Below are positions 19,375-29,402 of a stretch of 64,000 nucleotides of DNA, in pieces; the first letter of the stretch is position 1, and every line of letters starts with the position of its first letter. The stretch comes from Histomonas meleagridis (Eukaryota > Parabasalia > Tritrichomonadida > Dientamoebidae). The stretch spans positions 282,237 to 346,236 of the forward strand of contig WSYJ01000147.1 of the NCBI GenBank assembly GCA_020186115.1. Reading direction: 5' to 3'. The position numbers and the translations under genes were made by a program. The notes beneath the pieces are model-generated. The model had not been told where the DNA came from. It saw only the letters and a program-made list of their open reading frames with translations, and made no database searches.

Positions 19375-20208
19375 TCATAATTTGACCTCGACAGTAGACC
19401 CGCTATAACTGTAACTATAGCTTGAACTCTTCTTCTTCTTTTTGCAGCCGAATTTAACAATAAGAAATATGATTACAGCAAGTACAACGACAGAAACAAC
19501 AACTGAGATTATGATGGAGAGAGTTTGATCTGTTTCAGGTTCGGGCTCAGGCATAGGGGTTGGGGTTGCTCCTATTGGATTGTTAGGAAAATAATTTTCG
19601 TGAATGGATTTGTCACATTTCATATTCTCATAAATAACAGTTGTAACTGGGATGTTAAATGTCGTGTCGTATAAAGAAACGCAGCTACTTATATGAAATT
19701 CTTCTAAATTTGGAGCAACAATGGAATGACTACCAAGTTGCTTAACAGAAGAAGAAAGAATTAGTTGCTGCAAGTTTGTGGCATTGTAAATTGAGTAGTT
19801 TTCTAAAGTAGTGACTGTATTACCAACTTGAAATCTTGTAACGCCACTGTTGCAAGGGAAGGCGACAACGGTATCTCTGGACTTACTGTAAAGAATACCA
19901 CCACTTGATGTGTACGAAGGATTGTCACTGGCAACATTTATTGTTTTAAGTTTTTGACAATTCGAAAATGCACCTTCAGCGATTTGAGTGTATGTGCCTG
20001 GAATTGTTACGCTGGTGACGTTTATGCATTGTTCCACTGGAAATCTTTCTGAAATTCCAATAACTTTGTATTGTCCATTATCTGTAGGAAAATTAATTGA
20101 GGTTTGAGAGTTATCAAGAATAGCTGATACAAGTACCTCGTTATTAGCATTAGGTTCTGTAAATACTAGTGTTTCTGAACTGATCGAGATAAAAAACCAG
20201 AGAAACAT
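19375..20208 (-). CDS. BspA-like leucine-rich-repeat surface protein, short form
   Basis: A 277-residue type I membrane protein. Residues 1 to about 11 are a signal peptide (MFLWFFISISS). Several TpLRR-type repeats follow, with signatures such as VTSVTIPGTYTQIAEGAFSNCQKLKTI and NLQQLILSSSVKQLGSHSI. A proline/glutamate-rich stalk (TPTPMPEPEPETD) leads to a membrane span at about 230 to 251. The tail is unusual: KKKKK, then alternating serine and tyrosine (SYSYSYSGS) and VEVKL. BspA-like proteins form a very large trichomonad surface family thought to bind host or bacterial ligands. This copy has few repeats but no break. The tyrosine-rich tail could carry sorting or phosphorylation signals, which is inference. 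Confidence 0.85.
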   Translation of the reverse strand: MFLWFFISISSETLVFTEPNANNEVLVSAILDNSQTSINFPTDNGQYKVIGISERFPVEQCINVTSVTIPGTYTQIAEGAFSNCQKLKTINVASDNPSYTSSGGILYSKSRDTVVAFPCNSGVTRFQVGNTVTTLENYSIYNATNLQQLILSSSVKQLGSHSIVAPNLEEFHISSCVSLYDTTFNIPVTTVIYENMKCDKSIHENYFPNNPIGATPTPMPEPEPETDQTLSIIISVVVSVVVLAVIIFLIVKFGCKKKKKSSSYSYSYSGSTVEVKL

Positions 20209-20439
20209 TATGATTTAATTTGAATATTTTACAAAGTAAATAGGTTAAAAGCTTCACAAAACTTACCCAGAAATCCCTAAGAAAAGTAATTTATAACGGT
20301 GGATACTGTGATTCCGTTACATTACTTTTGAGAGGGTCTATTTACATTTTGACTCATTACCACAAAGAAGGAGACCGTTAGCATTTTTGATAAGTTTATG
20401 TATGGATTTTCACATAGGGTGCCCCAATGTCCGTTTATT
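20209..20439. other. Intergenic region
   Basis: Upstream flank of the LRR gene. No coding signal seen. Confidence 0.3.
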
Positions 20440-21761
20440 ATTCCCTTCTAACAGATGTGTGAACAAAAAGTTACATTTATATGAAGAGCCATTACTGCTT
20501 TCGGTGAAATAATAGAGGACAATAATAAAATTAAATATGTGGATACAGATGTGCCAGGTCTGTATTATGATATAGCATACATCACAAACAAAATTCCAAT
20601 TTTTCAAGAACAAAAGCCAAAGTTTTTTGACTCACACCTAGTATTATTACCAAATAATTTGAAATTTGTATTACTATTCAAAATCGTGATAATATAATAT
20701 TTTTTGCTTTAGTTAAGGATAAAGACACAATAATCAAGATTCAACAATTTTCGACTAAAGACATCACAACAGCTGGAAAACCCCTACCTAAGGAAATCGT
20801 TATCTTTTTTGAAGGTGTAGTATATCTTTATTGGAAAAATTTTCTATTTTCAACATCTGATTCTGATGTTAATCCTAAAGTTTCGTTCTTGACTTGTTAG
20901 AATTAAGAGCGTCCAATTATGAAGAAGTTGATGAACATTATATATTATCTCATATTGAAGCACCAATTTTTTGTTATCATCAAAGTATTAGCGACAATGA
21001 ACTTTTAGCTGGAAGTGTTAATTATCCTACGGATCTTACAGCTCTTTCAACTCAAGTTCATTTTGCATGTTCAGTTAATGTAACGAATGGAGTTCAACGT
21101 AAAAGTATTTTTTGGATGGGAATTGTTTCAATGATAACGAACCTAAGCCTACGAGATGAAAGTTCCAATACCCGAAAAAACAATTGATTTAATGGATGAC
21201 GAAATCCTTTTAGCTGTTGATCCTGCGGAAATATTTATTGATTTTGATGAAACTACAAAAGTTAATAATTGTTTAGGAGGTAAATGAATTCTACTAATTA
21301 AGCAACAAGATGACACTGTAAGTCATTTGATTATGGTGCATGAGAACTATGCAAATTTAGTTGATGAAATACCAAATCAGATTTACACCGAAGAAGAAGA
21401 TGCAGAATAAAAAGATGAAATAAATGATTTCGTGAGATGTGGTGACGTGAGATGTGAAGTTGGAATTGTAATGTTTGTTACTCATTCGCATTTTTGTAAT
21501 GAAAATGATATCGAAATTAATGATGAAAATGATTCGGCGGATGCAATTGGTGATTTCATTGTAAGTGACGGATCATTTAAGGCAAGTGGCGACGATAAGA
21601 TACGTCAAGAGTTCAGCGATCTTTACATGAAATTGATGGCCACAAAAGAATCAATGATGTTGGTGCCTGGCGGAGTGGTGACGTACAGTGGCTATGGAGA
21701 TGGAGGCTATGCAAAAACAGTCGATGGAAAAGCTGTATGCACATTCATAGCATTCGTTTGA
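20440..21761 (+). pseudogene. Decayed gene of uncertain family, possibly ending in a DUF4241-like domain
   Basis: Plus-strand coding-like segments appear in changing frames over 1.3 kb, separated by stops and frameshifts. Examples are VDTDVPGLYYDIAYITNK near 20560, FALVKDKDTIIKIQQFSTKD near 20710, a 97-codon piece at 20894 to 21187, acidic sequence near 21200 to 21410, and a 109-codon piece ending at 21761. The last ends MLVPGGVVTYSGYGDGGYAKT followed by a short strand. The SGYGDGGY string resembles the conserved C-terminal motif of DUF4241 proteins. I cannot assign the upstream part. Amino-acid composition is protein-like across the region, which argues for a once-real gene and not noise. 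No intact start-to-stop frame remains. Confidence 0.5.
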
Positions 21762-21781
21762 AGATATATAAATATTATTTT

Positions 21782-21925
21782 GCACTATTCATAAGTAAAT
21801 ACCCAATAGCAGAAAAAAATGCTCCTCCATCATATCGAATTATTTTTGCGGTTACATGTGTATTGTTTCTTTAACATATGAAGTTGCAATCATTTGCTAA
21901 AAGTTTCATAATGGTTTTGCTATTC
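21782..21925 (-). pseudogene. DUF3447 head relic
   Basis: The plus-strand sequence ctattcataagtaaatac, then gcagaaaaaaatgct, closely matches the coding DNA of gene A near 1207 to 1251. The sequence tatcgaattatttttgcggt that follows matches gene A near 1382 to 1402, so about 130 bases between them are deleted. The relic ends near tttcataatgg. It shows that a DUF3447 gene once lay here on the minus strand. Confidence 0.6.
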
Positions 21926-22227
21926 ATGTAACCAAATCATAATTCCTCATTTTTTTTATTGGGAGAAAGCATATACCCAACATATATTTGATGTGATTTA
22001 ACAAATATCAAATTATGCTTTGATTATATATGTTTATTTCTTTCTTATGCTTTACAAAATATTGATTTGATTTAATTTAATATAAAGGAGAATGTGATAC
22101 ACTTCTTTGGAAAGGTTATTTACGCTCATTTTTTTGCCCAGTATTTGACTTTTTCACAAAGATACGGTGGTTAATTATCGTTAATAAGGCGCGTTAACGT
22201 GTTTTCGGCGTTTTTAATTGGAATATA
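21926..22227. other. Intergenic region, promoter side of the 22228 gene
   Basis: About 300 AT-rich bases. A short GC-richer stretch, gcgcgttaacgtgttttcggcg (22190 region), precedes the start codon. No coding content was seen. Confidence 0.3.
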
Positions 22228-24282
22228 ATGAAACCATCAATGAAAGAACAATACGAATTATATTCCAAATATGTACCAGAGATATCATCAGATGACCTTA
22301 ATTTTTTTAATAATAAAATTAATACAATTGTTCATCAAATAATAATCAAACAAAGAACATCAATTATGATGCGTTTAGTTAAACTTCCTTACCCATCTCC
22401 ACCACTTCCACCAAAGGACAAACTATATGATTCTTTACAAGAAGTATCCCCCGATAATTTTCTTGAAGTTTCACCACAACAAGTTCAATCCATAACCATT
22501 CTTATCAATCATTTATATAAAAATCCACAAACATTTGCAGAAGCCATTAAAGCCCAACAAGATATCCCAAATAATGATTGTTTTCTTTTATTTAACACCT
22601 CAATTCCAGCCATATATGGTTTTTTCTCATCCTGGGAACTTAATTATTATGCCTCATCATTTTATTGTGCCCTCATAGATATATCACCTCGACATATAGC
22701 ACGTGAAGCTCTTATACCATATTACTGTTCACCATGCACTCATCGTTTTATTGAATCCATCTATAATATTTTTGGCAAACAATTTTGTCATGACATTCGA
22801 TACAATTCACCTAAACCACAACCATTAATAATTGAACGTTATCTTTCACTTTTTATAAATTCCATTAATAAATCATTTCCATTTCTACCACAAAGTCATC
22901 AATTTATTTTAAAGTTCATGGGCACTCGTGGATGGACATCACGTAGTATCATTGATTTCTTTGTTAATCGATTTACATTACCACAGTTACTACAATATGT
23001 TAAATCCACAGCATTTAAGAACCATTACAAACAACTTTTACAATTTTCGACATTAATTAAATGTGATGATGACAACTTTAAAAGTATCATAAGTGTAATA
23101 AATAATTCCAAATCCATTTTCCAAATTCCTTCATGTTTTTCTGATTTCGATTTCCCATATTTCGATATATTAATAACGAAACTTGACATTTCATTAATAA
23201 TCGAATCATTAAAACTTATAAAAGAAGGAATCCCTAAAAATCTTCAGCCATTTTTAAAGCCAACGCAATATTTCCAGAGCATAAACTTTAGGCCATTTTT
23301 TATTCGCGTTTATATTAAGTCTCCAATTCAAAGTGATATTTTATTAAATGTTCGAAACGTTATCTTTAATGAGCCTATAAATATTTATGAGAAGATCACA
23401 AACAATGAATTTAAGCGACGATTTCGACAGATAAAAGATAAAGCAAATCGAATATCAGTTTCGCCTATAACATTTATTAAAATGAACACAAAAATATTCG
23501 GAAGAAAAATAACAAAAGAATTTGAAGATTTTATATATTATGAATTAATTGAAGAATTAGAAAAGAACGCAGATATCTTTGAGAAGTATTTGTTGCATTT
23601 AATGGCGTTCAAATCAGTTTTTAATTGGAAGTTAATTGTACATAAATATTGTAAAATAATATTGAAACCTTATGCAGAAAAAGAAATAAAAAAGTTTTTG
23701 ACATGGTCAAATCGAAACAAAAAAAATTTAGCAAAATTAACAGAGAAAATGACAATCTGTAAAAATACACAGTTTTCATTAATTGTTCAACATTTATTAC
23801 CTTCTTTCCTAACAAAAAACATAATAAAAAAATTACAAATAATAGAAAACTTATGGAAAAGTTTGGTTTTGAATTTACATCAAGAAATAAAAATTCCTGA
23901 TTTGTTTAAAACTAATAAAATAATGAAAATGAAACTTTGGGAAACAATTGAGCATATTAAATCTGTGATGTTCGTAAGTTTCGGTTACATAGTAAATATC
24001 ATTTTGGAAGCAATGGAAGAAATTTGTATGTATAATGATGAAAACCCTGACCAAGACTTGTTAGTGCAATATATCATAGTTTTGTCGGATTGTCCGAACT
24101 TGATTTCGTTGTTTATGCTGTCGAATTGTTTGATCATCAAAAGAAAGGAGTACGTTTATTTGAGAAGTGAAAAAAAAGTGGTGCTGTGGAGCATATTCGA
24201 AAGAGCTTTCTTGAAGCTGATTTCGACAAATGAAGAATTGCTTTCAGCATTCTTGGATTTACAAGATTCGTTGTTGAAATAA
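22228..24282 (+). CDS. Uncharacterised 684-residue helical protein
   Basis: Start ATG 22228. The protein is largely alpha-helical, basic, without signal peptide or convincing membrane span. The N-terminal third has the densest pattern: LPYPSPPLPPKDKLYDSLQEV, a helix ILINHLYKNPQTFAEAI and the stretch DISPRHIAREALIPYYCSP, which reads like a folded helical domain reminiscent in layout of a RasGAP-type helical bundle. I cannot see a catalytic arginine with confidence, so I do not assign it. The C-terminal half has long helices, consistent with a regulatory or scaffold protein. The uninterrupted 2-kb frame in AT-rich DNA makes it a real gene. Confidence 0.75.
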   Translation: MKPSMKEQYELYSKYVPEISSDDLNFFNNKINTIVHQIIIKQRTSIMMRLVKLPYPSPPLPPKDKLYDSLQEVSPDNFLEVSPQQVQSITILINHLYKNPQTFAEAIKAQQDIPNNDCFLLFNTSIPAIYGFFSSWELNYYASSFYCALIDISPRHIAREALIPYYCSPCTHRFIESIYNIFGKQFCHDIRYNSPKPQPLIIERYLSLFINSINKSFPFLPQSHQFILKFMGTRGWTSRSIIDFFVNRFTLPQLLQYVKSTAFKNHYKQLLQFSTLIKCDDDNFKSIISVINNSKSIFQIPSCFSDFDFPYFDILITKLDISLIIESLKLIKEGIPKNLQPFLKPTQYFQSINFRPFFIRVYIKSPIQSDILLNVRNVIFNEPINIYEKITNNEFKRRFRQIKDKANRISVSPITFIKMNTKIFGRKITKEFEDFIYYELIEELEKNADIFEKYLLHLMAFKSVFNWKLIVHKYCKIILKPYAEKEIKKFLTWSNRNKKNLAKLTEKMTICKNTQFSLIVQHLLPSFLTKNIIKKLQIIENLWKSLVLNLHQEIKIPDLFKTNKIMKMKLWETIEHIKSVMFVSFGYIVNIILEAMEEICMYNDENPDQDLLVQYIIVLSDCPNLISLFMLSNCLIIKRKEYVYLRSEKKVVLWSIFERAFLKLISTNEELLSAFLDLQDSLLK

Positions 24283-24488
24283 ATTGTGTTTGTATATTAT
24301 CGGTTTTATTTAAATATTTTGATTAATTATGTCTGAATAGAATCAAAAAGTCGTTAAGACTCTATTCGTTATTTAAGAAAAGAAAAAAACTTTAGTTTTC
24401 CTTTTTATTTAAATATGGAATACCAAATATTCAAAATGTTTTCCGTGTTATATTTTTAAATTGTAAATAAACTCGGAATTAAACAACC
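24283..24488. other. Intergenic region between convergent genes
   Basis: The plus-strand gene ending at 24282 and the minus-strand array B, with its stop at 24489, converge here. Only 3' flanks are expected. Nothing else was seen. Confidence 0.4.
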
Positions 24489-25580
24489 TCATTTATGGTT
24501 AACAAGAAGTTGATAAATTTTTTCATTATACATTCTTGCATAAATAAATGCTGTATTAAATAATTTTAATAATTTCCAAATATAGTTTTAAAACTTCAAT
24601 ATATTTTTATAAATATTATAATATTTAAATATATATCTTTAGCATTAATATCAATTTCTTTATGTTTAAGAAGTAATTTAACAATTTCTATATGATTTTT
24701 TTTAGCAGCATATATAAGTGCAGTTACCAATCATTTACATAAACACCAATTATTATTTTCAAATATAAAATTATCAAAATACATTTCAAATGATATCAAA
24801 AAATATCTTTAGCATTAATATCAATTCCTTTTTGTGCAAGAAGTAATTTAACTATTTCTGTATGACCTTCTGAAGATGCCAAAATAAGTGCTGTATCAAA
24901 TAATTTAAATAATTTCCAAATATTATTTTGACATATAAAATTATTAAAATAAATTTTAAATAAAACAAATAAATATCTTTAGCATTAATATCAATTCCTT
25001 CTTGTTTAAGAAGTAATTTAACTATTTCTGTATGACCATTCCAAGATGCTAAAATAAGTACTGTTCTAAATAATTTATATAATTTCCAAATATTATTTTG
25101 ACATATAAAATTATTAAAATAAATTTTAAATAAAACAAATAAATATCTTTAGCATTAATATCAATTCCTTCTTGTTCAAGAAGTAATTTAACTATTTCTG
25201 TATGACCATTCCAAGATGCTAAAATAAGTGCTGTATATAATAATTTAAATAATTTCTAAATATTATTTTGAAATCCAAAATTATTAAAATAAAATTTAAA
25301 TAAAACAAATAAATATCTTTAGCATTAATATCAATTCCTTCTTTATCAAAAAGTAATTTAACTATTTCTGTATTACCATTTTCAGAAGCAATCATAAGTG
25401 CTGTTTTAAATAATTTAAATAATTTCCAAATATTATTTTGAAATTCTAAATTATTAAAATAAATATCGAATAAAAAAAATAAATATTTTTAGCATTAATA
25501 TCAATTCTTTCTTGTTCAAGAAGTAATAAAACTATTTCGATTTGATTTTCATTAGAAGCAGTCATAAGTATAGTATTAAA
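24489..25580 (-). repeat. Ankyrin module array B, 170-base period, with terminal half-module and stop
   Basis: This is the 3' part of the DUF3447 gene at 25581 to 26765. Landmarks (tctttagcat or close variants) start at 24636, 24806, 24976, 25146, 25316 and 25486, all exactly 170 apart. Each module is intact, for example TALILASWNGHTEIVKLLL. Spacers are AT-rich and share the minus-strand core ATATTTGGAAATTATTTAAA. The last module is a half-repeat (NTAFIYARMYNEKIYQLL) that ends VNHK with TGA at 24491 to 24489, in frame with its ankyrin sequence. That natural C-terminus argues that the whole array is expressed as one protein. Confidence 0.85.
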
Positions 25581-26765
25581 TTATTGAAATAATTCCCAAA
25601 CATTATTATGAAATTTTAAATTATTTAAATCAACAAGATCTTTTGAATTGAGTTCTATCTTTCTTTGCTCAAATAAAAAACAAAATAATTCAATATTCAA
25701 ACAATCGATTTTCGGAAATATATTAAGAAGTTTTGCATCATAATAACTACCAATTTTATTCTCATATATATAATGAAACATATCATTTCGATGAAATTCA
25801 ATTGCAGCTTTATAAGATCCATCAAATAATGAATGCTTTTGTTCACATAGATGTATAATTTCAAGATTTTCTCCTACGAGTGAATATTTTCCTGTATTCG
25901 GTAATCTTGCTCCATTCAACATTAAAAACTTAAAACAATTAATTGAGCCAAAAAATGCCGCATAATCAATTAATGATATATTTTTTTTATTAATAAATGA
26001 ACATCTTTCATAAAGTGATGGTTCAATTTTTTGATTAAAATCAAAATCACTTTGAGATGATAAATCTTGAAGTTTTTCGATTTTATCATTTCGAATTATT
26101 TTTGCAATTTTATTTGGATTTACTCCTTTTTTAACATATTTCTTATGAAGTTCCCAATTATTCTGTGAAAGTCTTTCATAATTTTCTGAGATGTAATTAG
26201 AATATGGAATATCACTTAAATTAAATGCATTTTTATCGAAATATTTTCTTAATTTATTTATTTCTTCCTCCGATAAATAATGTAAAAAATAAAATGTCTT
26301 TTTATCTTTAATTAAATCAGATGATATTAAATTTAATTCAATTAATTTATCTAAAAGAAAATATGATTCTTGTGTATTTAAACTAAGAATATATTGTATA
26401 AATGAATTAGTTATTTTATGTTCGTTTTGGTTGTTTTCTATTTTTTCTTCAATTTCTTTCATAAAAGAAATATATATATTTATATCTTTAAACTGAACAT
26501 TAAATGAAGAATATACCAAATGAATAAGAAAAATATTAAACAAAGATGTATCATTATTATTATTATTATTAATAAGTTTTTCTACATTTATGACAGATTC
26601 TTTGATATTTTCTTCATTTAAGTTAAAAATAATTTTTTCAAGTGAAAGTAATATTTGCGATGTAACCCAGTTGCTTTTAGGTGTGTGGATAATTACTGGT
26701 GTTGGAGTTGGTACTGGTACCTTAGTAGATACAGTTTTGGTAGCAGTGCTTGAGCTGTTTCCCAT
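25581..26765 (-). CDS. DUF3447 ankyrin-repeat protein B, head part
   Basis: A 394-residue frame from ATG 26765. It begins MGNSSSTAT, a good N-myristoylation signal (Gly2, Ser6), followed by a proline-rich stretch with PVPTPTPVIIHTP. DUF3447 hallmarks follow: VNPNKIAKIIRNDKIEKLQ, SLYERCSFINKKNISLIDYA and EIIHLCEQKHSLF, then EFHRNDMF. The frame runs through a first ankyrin module (ELNSKD), then into the spacer, and stops where other spacers have TTA and this one has TAA (VWELFQ then stop). Gene continuation into array B is therefore expected only if the spacer is removed. Lipidation would place this copy at a membrane, unlike A and C, which lack the signal. Confidence 0.86.
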   Translation of the reverse strand: MGNSSSTATKTVSTKVPVPTPTPVIIHTPKSNWVTSQILLSLEKIIFNLNEENIKESVINVEKLINNNNNNDTSLFNIFLIHLVYSSFNVQFKDINIYISFMKEIEEKIENNQNEHKITNSFIQYILSLNTQESYFLLDKLIELNLISSDLIKDKKTFYFLHYLSEEEINKLRKYFDKNAFNLSDIPYSNYISENYERLSQNNWELHKKYVKKGVNPNKIAKIIRNDKIEKLQDLSSQSDFDFNQKIEPSLYERCSFINKKNISLIDYAAFFGSINCFKFLMLNGARLPNTGKYSLVGENLEIIHLCEQKHSLFDGSYKAAIEFHRNDMFHYIYENKIGSYYDAKLLNIFPKIDCLNIELFCFLFEQRKIELNSKDLVDLNNLKFHNNVWELFQ

Positions 26766-26903
26766 TATAAATGATAATTTAACGGTATATTGTATTCAAT
26801 TGTTTATCGGAACTTTTGTATGGATTTCTCTCACAAAAAATGAAATAAAATTTGTACTTGTTTAAATAAAAAAAAAATTATTTTGTTCTTAAAATATGTT
26901 TAT

Positions 26904-29069
26904 TTATATCTGACTGATAAATTTTTCTTCTTTGAAATCGTCTGCAAATGGATCTTCTTCAATATTTGAATTATTGATCCCAACTGAAAATGTATTATCT
27001 ATTTCAGTAATTTGATTATTATTTTCATCTGAAATATTCATTTCTTCTTCATTTTGCTTTCGCTTCTTATTTTGATATTTAATCATAGATATTACGATTC
27101 CGACAATTATCAAAACTATCACAATAGCGCCGCATATAATACCAATTAACAATTCATTTGAGATCGAATTATCTTTTGGTGTAACATCAGTGACAACTAA
27201 TGTATAAAAGTCAGAATAATAACTGTAATAAGACGAATAATATATAACAGTGTAATCGTAATAAATGACATTTGTCGATATATAACTATAAGTTGATTCA
27301 AATGTGAACAATGAAATTGTATTTATGTATTTACTATAAAATGTAATCGAAAGTGTAATAGATAATGAGTGTGTCAAAGTGAACGAATGTGTTAAAGATA
27401 AAGTTACATCCGATGAATGAGTAACTGATGAAGTTAGTGAATTTGATTTTGTAAATGTATTTGAGTCAGTGAATGTGAGTGTTGGCGGGAGACATTCGTC
27501 AAGTGTTGTTCCCTTAGTAATTTCCATATTTCCAAATGTTTCATTTTGATATGTTTCTATTGTCATAACTATTGTCGCATTGATATTAACAAATGCATCA
27601 TTTTGTATTTCTGGTGAAATTTCTCCATTAAAATGAATACATTGAAGTGATGTACAATTCGTAAATGCACATGAATTAATATATTGAACATTTTCATCAA
27701 TAAAAATTCTTTCTAAATTATTACAACTTGCAAAAGAATAATTCATAATAGAAATGACTGAATTAGGAATTGTAAATGTTTTACTTTTCATATTCGGATA
27801 ACTAATAATATATGTAATTTCTTTATTATATAAAACGCCATCGTTTTCATAATTCGAATATCCAATGTTTTCTTCTGAAACATTAATAAATTGAAGATTT
27901 GTACATTCTAAAAATGGATTCCCAATCGAAGTAACAGAACTTGGTATATAAATATTCACAAGGTTTATACATCCTCTGAATGCATCTGACCCAATACTTC
28001 GGACGCCTTCATATAATGTTATCGTTTCAAGTCCTGTACATTTATAAAATGCTTTACCACTAATGCTATTACAACGGATTGTAATGTTATTTAATGAAAT
28101 ACATCCTGCAAATGCACTTCCTCCAATTCCACTCATTAATTTATCTGGAAATTGGATATATTCTAATTGTTTACATGATGCAAATGCTCCACTACCGATA
28201 TTTCCAACTGTTTCTCCAATTATTACTGTTGTTAACAAAGGCCATTCTCTGAATGCATTACTTTCAAGCTCCCCAACATTAATAATTATAACACGTTCTG
28301 TAACATTCATATAATCATTTGAATAATCATTGGAATCAGATATTGTGAGTGTTTTTGTCTCTTCGTCATATGATTGTTTTGTATTAACAAAAAATATAAT
28401 CATTAAAATCGGAATAACTTTGATTTTTTGATGAATGCTTTTTCGATTAAAATAAATTCTGGAAAAGAAAGTAAAAACAAAAAATATAAATAAGAGCAAA
28501 TTTATGTTTTCATTTACAGAAGTAATTAATGCATTGAATATCTTTGGTAGATTTTTAAGAATATTATTGTTGAAATTCATTGAAAAACAACATTTAAGAC
28601 TTTCATTAAAATGATATCTATTATGTAAGATATGAAAGATTACAGTCATTTTATAATAAAAATATGAAATTACTAATTTTGGAGGAATGATGTGCCAAAA
28701 GCATATTGCATTGTTATCAAGAGAATTGTTGAATGAAACCAATTGTGAGAAATGATTTATGTTGTTTGCTGTTTGAATTTTAGGTGAAAATATTTGACTT
28801 CTTATGTGTTTTATCAGATCAATAGGCATATGATGTATGCTTTCGTTATGCACATGCATGTTCGTTGTTTTATTTTCTGTGAGAGAATTAAAATAATATT
28901 TATTTCGAATAAAAACATTGTTGCTGATATTTACGAGGAGGATAAAAGTGCCAATGTGAATTAATACTATCGTCAATTGAGAATACCCATCATATTTCAT
29001 CGATTTGGTATATGCGTTTACAATATTGGGATTGGATTTGGCTTTTCCAAATAACCTCAAATTTTTCAT
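26904..29069 (-). CDS. BspA-like leucine-rich-repeat surface protein, long form
   Basis: The open frame from ATG 29069 gives 721 residues. TpLRR repeats occupy the middle (for example GSGAFASCKQLEYIQFP, GSDAFRGCINLVNIYIPSS, NYSFASCNNLERIFI). A Ser/Thr-rich stalk follows, then a Tyr/Ser-rich stretch, a membrane span (LLIGIICGAIVIVLIIVGIVI) and a tail of about 58 residues containing EEDPFADDF. DPF is a known clathrin-adaptor ear-binding motif. The usual family start would be the signal-peptide-like MIIFFVNTKQS at 28403. The 222 codons upstream are open but unlike the family, with three hydrophobic stretches. Either start is possible; I give the longer one because such an open run is unlikely by chance. 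Confidence 0.82.
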   Translation of the reverse strand: MKNLRLFGKAKSNPNIVNAYTKSMKYDGYSQLTIVLIHIGTFILLVNISNNVFIRNKYYFNSLTENKTTNMHVHNESIHHMPIDLIKHIRSQIFSPKIQTANNINHFSQLVSFNNSLDNNAICFWHIIPPKLVISYFYYKMTVIFHILHNRYHFNESLKCCFSMNFNNNILKNLPKIFNALITSVNENINLLLFIFFVFTFFSRIYFNRKSIHQKIKVIPILMIIFFVNTKQSYDEETKTLTISDSNDYSNDYMNVTERVIIINVGELESNAFREWPLLTTVIIGETVGNIGSGAFASCKQLEYIQFPDKLMSGIGGSAFAGCISLNNITIRCNSISGKAFYKCTGLETITLYEGVRSIGSDAFRGCINLVNIYIPSSVTSIGNPFLECTNLQFINVSEENIGYSNYENDGVLYNKEITYIISYPNMKSKTFTIPNSVISIMNYSFASCNNLERIFIDENVQYINSCAFTNCTSLQCIHFNGEISPEIQNDAFVNINATIVMTIETYQNETFGNMEITKGTTLDECLPPTLTFTDSNTFTKSNSLTSSVTHSSDVTLSLTHSFTLTHSLSITLSITFYSKYINTISLFTFESTYSYISTNVIYYDYTVIYYSSYYSYYSDFYTLVVTDVTPKDNSISNELLIGIICGAIVIVLIIVGIVISMIKYQNKKRKQNEEEMNISDENNNQITEIDNTFSVGINNSNIEEDPFADDFKEEKFISQI

Positions 29070-29402
29070 TAAAAATGTGTGTAACAACTGTTGTTCAATG
29101 TGAAATGTGAGTTTTCATCGAAATTTTTTTGGATGTCAAGACACGCACATGAAGCATTAGGTGACATGAGAAGATTTCATTTACTTGCTCACAAGTGAGG
29201 ACTTGACATTTGAATGGAATTTAAGGGAAAACGACAAAAAACAACCAACTTTCTATGAAAAGTCATTCAACTTTTGTGTGCTCATGTCAAAATCGTATCA
29301 AAACCGTTTTCTGACAATACGCTTAAAAAGTTTACAAAAAGCCAAATCAACAATTCAGAACGCAGCGACCGTTATGCACCAAATCACATTAATAATATTA
29401 TA
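29070..29402. other. Intergenic region
   Basis: Both flanking genes are on the minus strand. A plus-strand open frame at 29185 to 29415 has no recognisable content. Nothing else was seen. Confidence 0.4.

Noticed and set aside
26590-26865. Plus-strand 91-codon frame antisense to DUF3447 gene B
   Set aside because: It is the reverse of conserved coding sequence and has no feature of its own.
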